NCBI GenBank assembly: GCA_030248215.1
Contig: JASANG010003684.1
Location: forward strand, 62,001-126,000
Length of the DNA: 64,000 nucleotides
DNA from: Enoplolaimus lenunculus
Taxonomy: Eukaryota > Nematoda > Enoplea > Enoplida > Thoracostomopsidae
Direction of reading: 5' to 3'
In this document: positions 1 to 12,471 of the stretch, in pieces
How positions within the stretch are numbered: the stretch's first letter is position 1
Layout: every line of letters starts with the position of its first letter
Program-made: the position numbers and the translations under genes
The notes under the pieces: model-generated
Told to the model about the DNA's origin: nothing
Databases searched by the model: none
The model's input: the letters and a program-made list of their open reading frames with translations, nothing else

Positions 1-423
1 CAGAATGTCATATTCAGAAAGCTTTATACTCTTTAACGATATGGGAATATGCATTACACGGTTCAAATTTAGATATTACACCACACTAGCAAGTAAAAAA
101 ATTGACATTAGCAATTTTGGTTCAAGCCTAATTGTTTGGATAAGTTGTAGTAAATTTAACTATTAAACGGATCTCTTTGAAATAATTTTTGTTATTTTGA
201 CAAAATTTCTAAAATTTATGGCGCTCGTTGTTTATTGAAATTAATACTGTAGTGATCTGAGTAAGACGGGGGTCGCACTCTGCCGCATTACCTTACTTGG
301 ACCAAACACCTATCATTTATGTCACTTTCTGTTTTGGGCAGAACTGACCTCCTGTAGCTTTTTTGTTGGTTGACATAACCGATAATTATTTTCTGGATTA
401 TTTCAATAAAATTTATGCAGGTT
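1..423. other. No recognisable feature
   Basis: AT-rich sequence with no convincing exon, RNA gene or repeat. Confidence 0.5.
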
Positions 424-618
424 GTTATTTGGTCTTGGAGTTATTTATGCGCTATAATTACGAATACTTGACAGGTATGGACTCTAATTACTGTTTACAA
501 GCTATATCCGTTTACAGAATTTTGTAGGAAATCCGAGTCTTATCGATTGAAACTCAAAATGAGGACCCCCTTTTATTATCCCCCCTTTATCACTCCCTCT
601 TATTCGGATCACTAAAGT
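424..618 (-). mobile_element. Fragment of the TGACCCGAAT MITE
   Basis: GGTCTTGGAGTTATTTATGC through to CTTATTCGGATCACTAAAGTA matches the outer half of the copy at 52608-53059; the other half is absent. Confidence 0.7.
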
Positions 619-2154
619 ACGCGTTTATTGTACATCGGCAAGAGCTGCCGCGATCTATAAATCCTTACGCTATACATTTTGTGATTGGCGATCGTTTGCA
701 GTTTAATTATTGGCTAAGTTTGATAATATTTGTTACCCAATTAACCAATCACTCTACGGCAAGCGCTTCCGAATGTAATCAGTCAGTTATTACGAGTTAA
801 CAAATTTGACGACAAACGTTGGAACAGAACCGTATGTCGGTGATACGTTTATGCAAATTACACAAAAAATTTAATTTTCTAGTAACAGTCCTTTTTCGCT
901 ATCCGGTTTCGGTTCCGATGGTTTTCGGCAAACACATTCTCTTTAAGCAACACCGGTACACTGTTGCAGTTAAAAATGATAAAGTTGCAATTTTTGTCAC
1001 AAAAATTAATTGACATAAAACTGCCCTCGCAACATTATGTATTTGATCCGCCAGTCCACCAACCCGCGTACAACGTAAATATACGATAAATAAATCCCTG
1101 CAAAATTCGTGGGAGTCGAGAAAAACACTCAGGCCTCCAATAATTTGTAAATTCTAAAGATCGAGCAGACCGAGATTATTCACTCATGAATTGAAATACT
1201 GGTTGCGCCAATGTGCTGCGTTGATATTTTTTTGCAATTTCGAACTAAAAGTAAGTAGGGATGCACAGATTAGTTATATTGCAAAACGTTTATTATTTTT
1301 TAAATTTTATATTGTTGCCTTGAAAATAACTGCATTTATTGCGTGATGCAGTGTATATCTTGCAATTATTTATTGTCGTGCGCAAGAAGCTTCTAGCTGA
1401 ATTCAATTGTTAGCTGTTGAAAATTGTTTTACTAGCACGCTATACCGTGAGATGAATTTGTGTAAGTCGTCGACATAATAGCATTGCTTGTACCGCGTAG
1501 ACAGAAATCCCGATATTGCTGTGAACTAGCAAACATGATTTGTTTGTTTAAAAGTAACGCTGCCTACAAATTATTGTTTCAATCACGTTTCATAATACAT
1601 AATTCAAAGTGTTTAACAATTATTACACGCATTTGCGCTGTAAAAAAATTATTGCAAATCGTAAAAGTCACGTCAGTCTAGAGCATCAAACTCTAAACCT
1701 ATCCAGCCGCAAACCTTATGACCAGTGAATGTTTCAGTAGATTTACAAAAGTTTCCATGCAATATGTGAATAGCAAAATCGGCTTCACACTGCCCCCTCT
1801 GGGAACCCTTACAAACAGTTTTCACACGCCTGAATAGCGTTTTCCCACGCCGGTAAAGTTAGGAAGGTTTCAGCATGCCCCCTATTATCTCACTGGCCCC
1901 TCTAGCTGGCTGAGCTGAATAGAGTCAAATTTTAGGACGAGCCGTTATGTTATAAATAATAAATCTTAACCATTTAGCACAGACAATAATTATGCTTACC
2001 TAATAAAAGTTGCCGGCCAGCTATTTGTCGACAGATTAGAATGACTAAGAGATAGTTTTGCAATTCAAAGATACATGGGTTGGGTGACCCAGTTTCGTAC
2101 TATCTATTCGTGGCTAACTATACGACCTCAGTGTTGCAACATTTTTAAAAATTA
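619..2154. other. No recognisable feature
   Basis: AT-rich; only short ORFs without coding character are seen. Confidence 0.5.
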
Positions 2155-2303
2155 AGTCATTCTAAATTCCAGTGAGTGGATTTTAGCACAGAATGAGTAA
2201 AATCACTCAGTATGAGTTAGAAGTATCAGAACTCAGAATTGTGAGTTGATTCAACTCATTCTGAGTTAGCTGTGTTAGTTATTCAGCTGATTAGAATTTA
2301 CAG
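2155..2303. mobile_element. Second copy of the GAGTTGATTCAACTC MITE
   Basis: TCTAAATTCCAGTGAGTGG at left and GATTAGAATTTACAGTG at right, with GAGTTGATTCAACTCATTCTG inside; shorter and more diverged than 53924-54174. Confidence 0.7.
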
Positions 2304-5168
2304 TGATTAATTTCGTATTATTTTAAAATGAATTAAGTTTACCAAACATAATTGTTGTTCTCGTGTCTAAATGTGTCACAAGAATTAAAATTGAACCAAA
2401 CGATGACAACCTGGATTTTCCTGGCTTGATAGCATACTTTTGTGTTCGGAAATTTTACAGTTAGTAAAGTATGCGTAGCAAATATTTCAACACTTACGAA
2501 TCGCCCCGTAGTACAAAATTCGTTCAACTCATTTCATATCGCTGTCACAGTTTTTAGCTTTCTGTCTATAAAACACATTGTAAGTTTCAGATAAACCGTT
2601 TGCATTGTAAAATGTTCGGCATGGTTGTGTTGGTGGCGAAATGAATCCTGCCATCCACACTGGCTTCGCCACTGATCAGAGGGAAGTATATAAATAGGGT
2701 CCACCATATTAGTTCTCAATATTACTTCGAGATAATAAATAGTTCGACCCTGATGCTATTAAAAGAGATTACCTTCCAATAATCTATAGGTCAACCCTTG
2801 TGAAGTTAAAAGAACCGGAACCGCTGGGAAAACCAACTTATCTTAACATTTATTGTAAATCGAATTTGTTACAAAAAAGTGACCTCGGCAACCGACCCAA
2901 AATACAATATTTTTCGTTGAGGGTTTAGCTAGGTTACCATATACCGTGTACAGGAAGGGCAAAACTGGGTCACTGCCTTGTAGCGGCTTTAAAAGGCGGT
3001 CGCATCAGGGCTTCTGTGATTGGTATAACAAATTATTGACTTTACCGGTTTGAATTTTTTTCTCCGCGTTTGTGATCTTTGATTTTGTGATGATCCGATA
3101 AAAATCACGAGCGGATGACTTTGTTGCTGATGTTGCGTTCACTTCCGGGTACAATCGAAGGACTGCCTCCGGCTCCGGCGTATTTCGTTGACCTCAGGCC
3201 CCGGTATTTTGCAACTGCTATTTCGCCACGAAACAAAGTTTAGCTCGCTATTATCATAACATATATAATATTAATGTCGTAATGTTTTTAATGTTTCAGA
3301 GCCAGCCAGTGGCGTAGCCAGAATATTATTTATAGAAGGTATAGTGATATGTAACGAATATTTTGTAACCTATATAATAAATAGGATTGTTCTAAAGCCT
3401 GGTATAAATGCTATTTACGTCTCTGCCAACATTGCAGAAAGAAAAATGGACCCTCTATCAATACCCTTGTATACGCCCTCGGGATCCAAAGTGATTTCAC
3501 TTTGAGTTGAACTGAATGGAAACTGTCAAACTCTTGACAATTTCAAAGTTTCACTCCAAAACAGTACTGAATCATTCGTAAATGTTACATACAATTTTTC
3601 TTTTGTTTCCTGTAATTTACGGCCCTTCCTGTTAGGTTACCCTAGAAATTTGTAATTTATCCTTAGTCGCCAACCGGTTTCTTTTTTCAGTTCCGTCAAC
3701 CATTGCAAGGACATACTAACCGACATCTGAAGTATGACAGCTGTATAGTTTACTCAACCGGATGAATTCTCGTTTATCAAATTCTAAATATCACTTTGAG
3801 CTCGATATCACAACCGCTTTGATTATAATAAACCAAGGTTTATCACAGCTAACACCGAAATAATAACACTGCACTTGAAATAATGGATATTTAATTTAAT
3901 TTTGGATAATTGTTATTAGACTGTAAAATAGATATCGCTTTAACCGGTAATAATTCCGGTTCGCTAACGATATAAGTAGACGCGTTTTAGAAAAACATTT
4001 TTAAACAGCTGGTTTACGCTAATTTTCAAATTTCAAACCCTTACAATAATTTCAGTCACACTTGGGACGTTGATAATTAAGTAATTGATAAGGTAATTGG
4101 TGATAATAGCGATTTAGGGTAATGTTTGAGTGCTGTTGGAGGGCTTACTACCCTGCACGAAACTGAAGTAGCGATGCTTTTCATCAGCTAAAAATAGTTT
4201 TGAAAGCTTTTCCGCAAAAAATAACTAAAATTTCTAAGATGTTTAGCTAAAATTGTCTAATTGATCTACACATGGTTATTACCTTCAGTAATTTCATATT
4301 TAATATTTGATTCCCTAACTTTACGCGCATATTTAGTTAGTTTAATGCTTTAATTGATTGAAGTATTCGGTTAAGCTTGCAATTTCTCGCCTGTCTTAAC
4401 TCTTGATGAAACGTCCCCGTAGTCAGAAAAACAAAATAGTCTCAGCAACAACTTTTGTGCCCGTCTGCTTTGATCAAAGCATAACCATCAATTTTTCATA
4501 AAGACGTGCTCTGCGAACGTAGTTTTAAGGCTGTGCCGTAGACTTGCTCTGTCCCCTTTAACAACAAGAGAGTTTAAAATTGGATTTTATTTGCAACGCT
4601 GAGTCTGTGTTCCCATTTAAGGCCAAGCCTTCCAGCTTACTCTTGCTTAGTTCAGTTCAATCAAAAACAGTTTATTTAGTATAAATATAATCGTTCACAT
4701 TTTACAATTACATTTCAGCTTCGACGACTTTGAAAACTCCGAACTACAAATTTCTTATATTTTAAACGTTTTACGGGATTTAATTTCCTACTACGCTGTG
4801 TTCATGTTGAAAATGAAAAATTTCCTTCCGCATCTCTAATCTAGCCGCGGTAACAAGAGGAAGTTTTCATTGAATCGTTTGATGCTAAATTTAATTCGTT
4901 TTGCAGTTAAATAATCGCTTTACTTGCGAACGAAACAAATCGTCGCTGCAAACTGCACGTAAGTGACTCGAAGAAGGAATAGCGTCGAAATTCGTTAGCA
5001 AATGGTAGCTACACAGGTTGAAACCGGTGATAGTAGGTAATTTTGCTAGAAATTTTGGTATTTAGCTCTATTTTCTCGCAGAGCCAAATATTTAGACAAA
5101 TATTTTCTAACGTAGAGTGTTCCGGAACGCTGGACAAGAACTATATATTATACTACGGAGTTGCACTA
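2304..5168. other. No gene; one dispersed-repeat word
   Basis: Near 3305 the words CCAGTGGCGTAGCCAGAAT resemble ends of dispersed elements elsewhere in the window. Nothing else is recognised. Confidence 0.5.
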
Positions 5169-5377
5169 CATTGCCAAAAAATGGTGACTCAAATTGACTC
5201 CTTCCGAAATAGGCTCTACCGGACCTAACAAACTGAGTCAAATTCGACTCCGCCAGAGTCAATCGTGCGTTAAATGAGTCGAATTTGACTCTTGAGGGGT
5301 CGAGTTTGACTTAATTTTTGCATTCCCGTTAAGCCTATTTCGGAGAGAATCAATTTGACTCGCCATTTGTTGCAGTG
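5169..5377. mobile_element. TA-flanked MITE with GAGTCAAATTTGACTC interior
   Basis: An inverted repeat of about 34 bases (CATTGCCAAAAAATGGTGAC at left; GGCGAGTCAAATTGATTC in reverse at right) is flanked by TA on both sides. GAGTCAAATT/AATTTGACTC words recur throughout the interior. A TA duplication suggests Tc1/mariner-type mobilisation. Confidence 0.8.
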
Positions 5378-5852
5378 TAGTACCTAATCGGTCATGGTAA
5401 AATTTCGCACTATTAATATATATAACCAAGAGTGGATGATTTCTCTATAGCAAGAATGTGTAACTTCCGGAATTTTGTGGGACAAAATGTGCAACCTGGA
5501 GTCGTGTTTTTGGCTAACCTCCCACCCTGTAGGTTAGGGAGGTCGCTATCACATGCTATACCCCTAAATTACTTATAAGACGAACAATTTTGATGCCATA
5601 TACATACAGTGCCATAGTTCGAACAAGTTATACTCCCTCAATGAGCGGCACAGCGCGTACGCCAAAAGCATCACGCGTGCCGGGTACATTCTTATCTAGA
5701 CAGAATGTAGCCAGTTGCATACTCGTGTTAAACTATGCATCATCCACTCGTGATGTAAACCAAAGGGAAGCTTTAACTGATTGTAGAAACTTGAGTACCG
5801 CTTGTTTTGGTATTATGATTTGTAATATTTTCAAAAAGTTGCAATGCAGAAA

Positions 5853-6003
5853 AGAGAACTTGCTGCAAATTTACTTCGAAAATCAATTGCGCAACATGCA
5901 GCTGCAAGTTGCAGTTGCAGGCTCTCGCTGCAAAACTTGCATGTGCAAGTTGCAGCTGCAAGTTTCAGGCGTAAAAGCGTGCGGCAAATTGCAGCTGCGA
6001 AGC
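5853..6003. repeat. GCAGCTGCAAGTTGC repeat patch
   Basis: TGCAGCTGCAAGTTGCAG and CTTGCATGTGCAAGTTGC recur several times in both orientations, matching the interior of 17847-18114. Clear ends are lacking. Confidence 0.6.
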
Positions 6004-9000
6004 CTACTACTACAGCATAATATCTCAAATTATGAGTCCTAAGGTTTCAACGCCGACAATAATCCTTTCTGACCAAATCCACGATCAATAGACGCGTTTA
6101 AAACGTGTCAATCCAAGCGTGGCAATACTCATTAACTGTCACAATTTCCGAATTACTAAATTTTAAAATTCATTTACGTAACACGAGATCAGCCGATCAG
6201 GCGTATTGTGATTGAAAATAATGATTTTCCGACACAGGACTGTATAACGTGAACATCGGTGTAGTTTAGAAAACGGTTAAATAAAACATCGTTTTAGAGT
6301 TTGCACAGGAGTGTAGCTATTATTTCATTTGAAGAACAGACCTATAGTCAAAGTGGAAGGGGGCGAGAGGGCTCGGCGCCCCCTCTGGAAAAATATTGGC
6401 CGCCGTAGAAAACTTTCAACATAGCAAGCTGAGCTGGCTACGGTTCTGTTCGGGATTGAATAACATTATGCAACATTTTTCTTGACCTCAAAGATATTTA
6501 ATAAGTAAATAGATTGAGAAGAGATTTTTACCCTCACTTCTTGCCTTATATACTCGCCTGAGCTGAGATAAAATTTAGGGTATAACCGACAGGATATAAC
6601 GAGCAAAATGCCAAAGTTCAAATATCCTCGCTCGCTGCCCTAGCCCGCCACAATCTTTTAAACACGGATTTTCGAGCAAAGCAATTTTCGCCACGTCACC
6701 CACTGGTGTTGCTTTAAGTCAAGCAAACAAACATTACGGTTCTGTTTACTTCACAGAACCGTAGCAATTCGCACCGATTCAGTCTATTGACGTTTAACAT
6801 CAGGACAATTTTTTTGATCATCAGTCTTTCTGATCTGGTAACTCAAATTTGAAAGCAAGTGTATACTTTAAATTTTGCACAGTTTCTGGCATTTGAAATG
6901 GTTTAAACTAAATGACCAACAGGATTGCGGAAGTTAAACACTGCGCAATTAGCTGGTCGCTCTTTTGTTTTTTGAATCTAAAAATATTTAGAGTAGAGTT
7001 ATTGCTATCTGATTTTTGATTGGCTATCTCAAACGTTCATTGTTTCAAAACGATGAAACCGTCTGGAATGGCGTATATATGCTAAGGGTGCGCCCAGAAG
7101 GGACCAGATTGGGTGTAAGACTCAGTGTTGCGGAAAGCGCCCCTTTCTGGTCGGGGGAGGACAGGGTTTCCAGGTGGGTCCACAGTAAATAAATTAGGGT
7201 TCTTTGCGATTTTCAATTTGTCAGGATGCAAAGTGCGAAAAAAATTCACGCTTAACGCGTGAACATACTTTGCATATTATTTTCGTGTCACAAGTTTGTT
7301 AGTGATGTGTGTTGTTCAGCTAACTAAATAGCAAAGACGTACATTTTGTCGTGTTTTGTGAGAATGTGCAGAAGGCTGGCTGCGTGTACGTCGTCATCGT
7401 CATTAGTAAAATGGCGAACAATTATCAAAACTTACACATTTACTGTGGTCGTCGTCAAAACCAAAATCCTGGCTACGCCCATTATATACCACCCATAGCT
7501 GTTAATGGAAATTTAGATACGGACAGGTTTAAAGTTTTTCGCTTGCAGAATTGTTGAATATACGGAAAACGGAAGAACCGTCTCATTGCGATGTTTATTT
7601 GCGTTGACCCAAGCTTAATTAAGTTATTGAGTGAAAACGTGTGTGTCATGGTTTGGAACGACTGAAAATATACATTTGTGTGCGTGGTTTTGCGAATAAA
7701 CACACCCGGAACCTTGTTTATTTCTTGACCAACTTGTCGATAATCATTTATGGAGTATAACTGATTCTTCTCTGTACCCAGAAAACGCCAATGAGGGATT
7801 CAGCTGCCCCTGGAATTTTTGGCGGCCTGTAAAGATTTTGTTCTCGCTTGTAAATGAGCCGAAATCCGTGTACGTCTTGAATTTTTGCGTCCTTCTGACA
7901 CGTCAGAGCTGAAACAAGACATGCTTGTTCCCACTCTGATATGGAAATTACGGGCTCAGCTTTATACAACTCTGGATCTGGTTACACGTTGAATTACCAT
8001 TAGATTTTAATGCCCACAGCATGCACTTGACAAGCTTGTTTATCGGTCATTTCTTGAAAACAAACGTGAGAAATTGTACGAGACATAACAACTCAACTGC
8101 TAATTGAACACCAGTTTGAATCTGGTAAACAATATGAGTGCTGTATTTGTGTTATTGCACTACTCGCCTCAATTTACATGTTTCAGTTCAGTAGCAAACA
8201 ACAGTTATTGCATACTAAATTCTTGTATTTTGTAAAAATAGCATTGGATTTTCCTTATAATTTTTCTCATTTTAATATAAAAATTATAATTTTGATAAAA
8301 TCTAGACGAGGCGTGAGAGTTTTTCTCGAGCGTCAAACGCTTATCATCGAGTGGTGACAGTAAAAGCCTACTATCCTAGTGTATCAGGGTCCGTAATTTC
8401 GCTTGAGATTGGTCCTCCGATGAAATAGAAAATATTTACACAATATTTACACTAGTAAAATAATATAATTTTTTATTCGAAATGGAGTCTTGTTAGTTTT
8501 GATTGTTATTTCGTTAAACCCAAATTTATGACTAAGAAAAAATTTATACGTAAAACAAGAGTTCCCTTGTTGAACTCAGCGTTGAGTCTTTATCATTGGT
8601 ATTACTTAATGGTTTTTGCACACCGTGAATGAAATATCTTTTTACTGACGCAAACTAAAGACAGTTCGGGTAAAACAATTTTTTATAAGATTTCGGTCTC
8701 GAGAGTTTGTTTCCACCCCGTCTCTAATGCCACTTTTAGGGAATGCTTGTTACAACAAACCATTCAGTTGTTGTTCCACCATTTCTTCTCGACTTGTACA
8801 ATATTATATCGGCTCAAACGACGTTGAAAAATAGTGACTATTTTGAGTTTTGCAACAATGTACTTCAATACTTGGAGGTGTTTCGCGTTCAAAACGCTTT
8901 CGCGTGTCAGATACTTGACTTTCTTGCAATATAATTACTGAAACTCAACAGAAAATTTTTCGATTTTATCACTTTGATGCACTCTGTGTCATTTGACTCA

Positions 9001-9063
9001 ATTGAAAGTGTTTATCACAGCGGTGTGTAAAAGAGTTTTAAGTTCAGAAACTAGTCACAGTAC
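6004..9063. other. No secure gene; dispersed-repeat scraps
   Basis: 6340-6440 is a diverged single copy of the 167-bp unit seen in tandem at 39528. A 49-codon ORF at 7411-7557 has a good start context (aaaATGGCG) but no recognisable content. Confidence 0.45.
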
Positions 9064-9237
9064 AGTCCATGTTGCTTTGATGGGCATACGGTTTTTCTGC
9101 ACGACAGCAATAAAGCATACTTAAGCTTTAGACTAGTTTTTTAGGCTTTGGCCTACAGTAGTTAGAGGCTTATTCTTACGCTAAGGGTTTAAGTTTAGTA
9201 ATGTGCTTTACTGTTACGTTCAAGGTAACATTGGTCG
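9064..9237 (+). mobile_element. TTAGGC-core MITE, old variant B copy
   Basis: AGTCCATGTTGCTTTGATGG at left and CGTTCAAGGTAACATTGGTCG at right, with AAGCTTTAGACTAGTTTTTT typical of the family; the core repeats are mostly eroded. Confidence 0.6.
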
Positions 9238-9819
9238 ATAGTACCGCAATGTTCTTCGTTTCCACAAAATCGGCTTTCGTTTTTAAACTTTTACTGTTAA
9301 CATGTTCTTATTGATCTGGCGTCATAGGAATAGTCGTCTCAGCGAATAGGTGCGATTTTATGTTTAAAATATTACAATCCTCAAACACTTAATTTCAAAC
9401 TCAATAACTAAACAAATCATTAATATGCAGCAATTGCGTCATGACTCCCAACCTTAGACCTTTCAATTTTTTGTGCCATTAAAATTGTGTTTGATTTCTT
9501 CTCGCTCGATTCGCTCACGATGTTTCTTTCACTGTAAATTTGTTGTTCGAACCAGTCCGTATTTTCTCGATCCGCCACTGGCGGCAAAATAATGTTTTAT
9601 TTTCGCAACAAATTTAATAATCTATTGAAATTCACCAAAAGTCTAACGTACTGTTACACTTGCTTCTGTAACACTCCTGCTCGACCAGTGCTCATTAACA
9701 GATTAATCTGTCTCATAAAGGTATAATTATACTGTGATGTCTCCCTATTATCCAGATGTGAGTGTAGGACGAACATTTAGCGGTCTAACAACACTTAACC
9801 CTTTCTCTACCGCACTTTT

Positions 9820-9995
9820 CAGTGGCGGTTCCAGAAATTTTTGAAGGGGCACGCCCGATTTATAAGTGCGAAAACGTTCGCAATCAAAGCGCACGAGAGC
9901 AAAACGCTAAATTAGTACTGAATTTTGACAAATATTTCGTTTCTGGGGGGGACCTAAGCAGGCGTGTGTGAACCCCCTTGGAGCGGCCAGTAGAA
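9820..9995 (+). mobile_element. CAGTGGCG MITE with 8-bp duplication
   Basis: Starts CAGTGGCGGTTCCAGAAATT and ends GAGCGGCCAGTAGAA. Flanks gcactttt (9812) and acactttt (9996) match at 7 of 8. A CAG start plus 8-bp duplication is characteristic of the hAT superfamily. Confidence 0.75.
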
Positions 9996-10974
9996 ACACT
10001 TTTCCATTCGCAGTTTTAGGATTGAGGTCATTAGTAATTTTAAGTAACTGTCGGTATTTCCGGAAATGTTCATGATCTTGAAATTTGAGTTTACCTTGTC
10101 AAAATTCAACGTCCGAGTCACATCTCGCATGTTGTTATGTTGGCCGTTTTAGTGAGTTATGGATCGGGATGACGTATTACTCAATGTATCCGTTAACTGT
10201 TTTTACAGTACTTATTAAATGTTATTAATTATAATGATTTTGCTGGTATGGTGTAGTGAAATTTAAATATATTTTGATTGATACTTTATCAATATTAACA
10301 GAGTATCATTGGATACATAGATTGAATTAGCTAACGGTAGTCAAGGTTGTCATAAGTGAGTAGCCTAGGGTACGACAGTTTTTAGGTTTGAGTTCTTGCA
10401 AGCGAAATATGAGGGGCGTTTCTACGAAATTTTGGTCCTATAACCCATAGCCAGCGATTCTCAGTCAAATATGCTAACTGTGAGCAAGGCCATCTCCAAA
10501 TCAACTGCTGAGGTTTTAAATTTTATGCCTATATGAACCGTAACATTACACTCATGTATCTTGGTTCTTCCATGTTTTACTGCTGCTGCATATAAAGGAA
10601 CTACATATGCATTAGTGTTTTGCGAGAAAATGCAACAATAGCATGAGCATTATTTTGCCTTCATGTATACGCCTGTCACAATTGCGTTAGCATGATTTTT
10701 CAAAAGTTGACCATACTAACTTCAGAACCATGGACCTATTATATAATTTCTTGTTTGCTTCAAGTATATATTTATTTTATTTGAAAGGTTAAATTATTCT
10801 CATCAGCTACAGGTATGGTATTAATACTGTTTTACAATTTTCCATAAAGTCCTGTATATGATTTACATACGAAATAAGTAATTATTCTCTGGTACACTTC
10901 CAACCCAGAGTTTTCAAAATTTCAAATTTCGGCATATCACAGGCGTCGGATGAGGCATTGCTCAGTTTTAAGCT

Positions 10975-11042
10975 TTTAGGCTAACGCTTAGGTTTCGGCT
11001 TGACGCTTAGGTTTAGGCTTGACGCTTAGGTTTAGGCTTGTT
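10975..11042 (+). repeat. Isolated TTAGG-type repeat patch
   Basis: Three units of about 19 bases (GACGCTTAGGTTTAGGCTT) without recognisable ends; likely the core of a lost TTAGGC-core MITE. Confidence 0.55.
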
Positions 11043-11409
11043 CGCGAAAGGGCGCATACGTTGCCAATTTTTGATTTGTTTAGGCAAACTGTTATAAGAA
11101 TAAGATTTCTAAATTAGAAGAATTTAAGTAAAAAGCTGTGTTTCAAAATATGGCGCATTGTGTTTTTTATCACTGTGAATAGAATTGACATACATTAAAT
11201 ACAAAAAAGTGTTCGATATTGCAATTTTGAACGAGTGTGAAATTGGCTTCATTTCGCAACAAATAACGTCGAACAAAAAAACAAAGAAATGTTAACACTT
11301 TGTCGTTAAAAATTCTATCTGTTACTTACATGTCACCGTTTTTTTTTGAAAAGACTGTGTGAGTTAGACTTCAGAACAAGTTAAAAAATATTTTATATTC
11401 TAAAGTTAC

Positions 11410-11565
11410 GAAACTCAGAAGCGGATCTAAGAAGGTCCATCCAGACCATACCCTGAATTCTGATCGTAAGCAAAACTTTGTATTAGTATTTTGTGCTAAA
11501 ATTGCGTTTGGCTTATCGGACACCCGCGTCTGCAATTGTTGGCTTCGCCACTGGCAAAATTAATA
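11410..11565 (-). mobile_element. CAGTGGCG-family remnant, reverse orientation
   Basis: Ends TTGGCTTCGCCACTGG at right, and carries TTTTGTGCTAAAATTGCG inside as other copies do. The left end is diverged. A similar terminal word occurs near 13650 (GATTCGCCACTG). Confidence 0.45.
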
Positions 11566-12156
11566 TTTCCATGCGCAATTCACTAACCGGAGTCGCATTC
11601 GATGTATTTCGTTAGCAGGAAAAAAGTTATTTGGCTTCAAGGGCTGTTTTAAAATACCGACGAGTAGAATATTCAGTGGTTAGACTGGTTTGTTTCAATT
11701 GTCAATGAAGCCACAGTATCGATTCGGATATTATTCTGCTCATGTGTAAATAATTTTACCAAATTTGCTTCAATCAAATTTATCAAATCAAAAGCGTTAG
11801 CCACAAAATCATTTTTAAAATTTACATACACTGTATAATTAATTAATTTCAGAATGTTACTACTAATATATGGTTAACAATGCTCTAACTTTACGGCGTA
11901 ATTGTAATAATTAACGAAAAACTTCACAGTTCTCTATTGAAAGCGGCCAGTATATATTTTCAACTTTTTTTGTTAATTGTGTCTCATACGACTGTTAAAC
12001 CATTAATTGCAAGCAGAAGAAAAATATTTAATTCAATTTAACTGCAGTGAACGTTTAAGATACGTCTGAAAAGTTCGTTCTCGACTCGTGGTGACGTTGA
12101 AATTGCAATTATCACTTTTTGTAATTTATTCTTATGAAACATGGTTGCAACTTATC

Positions 12157-12462
12157 ATGCTTATAGATGTGCCGGTCAACATCCCATACCTTTCATGTGC
12201 ACATTTGCAAGCATCAAATATAGCGGCTTTGTCGCATAAACGTCATAGTTTTGCGATTGAATATAACAGTAGCGTGAGCGGTGACGTTGTTAAGCTTACA
12301 GCCAGTTCGACGAATCAAAAATTGCACAAAAGTTGCAGCAAAGATTCGATTGGAGGGAATCACGGGACGAAAACTAACAGACGGTGCTTTGATCGACCAA
12401 TAGCAACAAGGAAGCAGCGCTTGCCTACTGGGAAACGAGCCAGTGAGATTGAACGAATTTCG
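12157..12462 (+). CDS. Candidate exon, basic hydrophilic peptide, unrecognised
   Basis: An open frame from an ATG near 12157 to 12471 reads like coding sequence: less AT-rich than its surroundings and ending in a basic stretch (TRKQRLPTGKRASEIERISF). An AG-GTAAAA donor lies at its end. It is 4.4 kb upstream of the first secure FGF exon on the same strand, so it could be an early FGF exon or part of another gene. Its donor phase (2) does not join directly to the exon at 16832. I recognise no domain. Confidence 0.2.
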
Positions 12463-12471
12463 TTTAGGTAA

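Noticed and set aside
5590-6042. 150-codon ORF rich in Cys, Gln and Leu
   Set aside because: Its composition comes from the GCAGCTGCAAGTTGC repeat patch, which is open on both strands and related to an intronic MITE.
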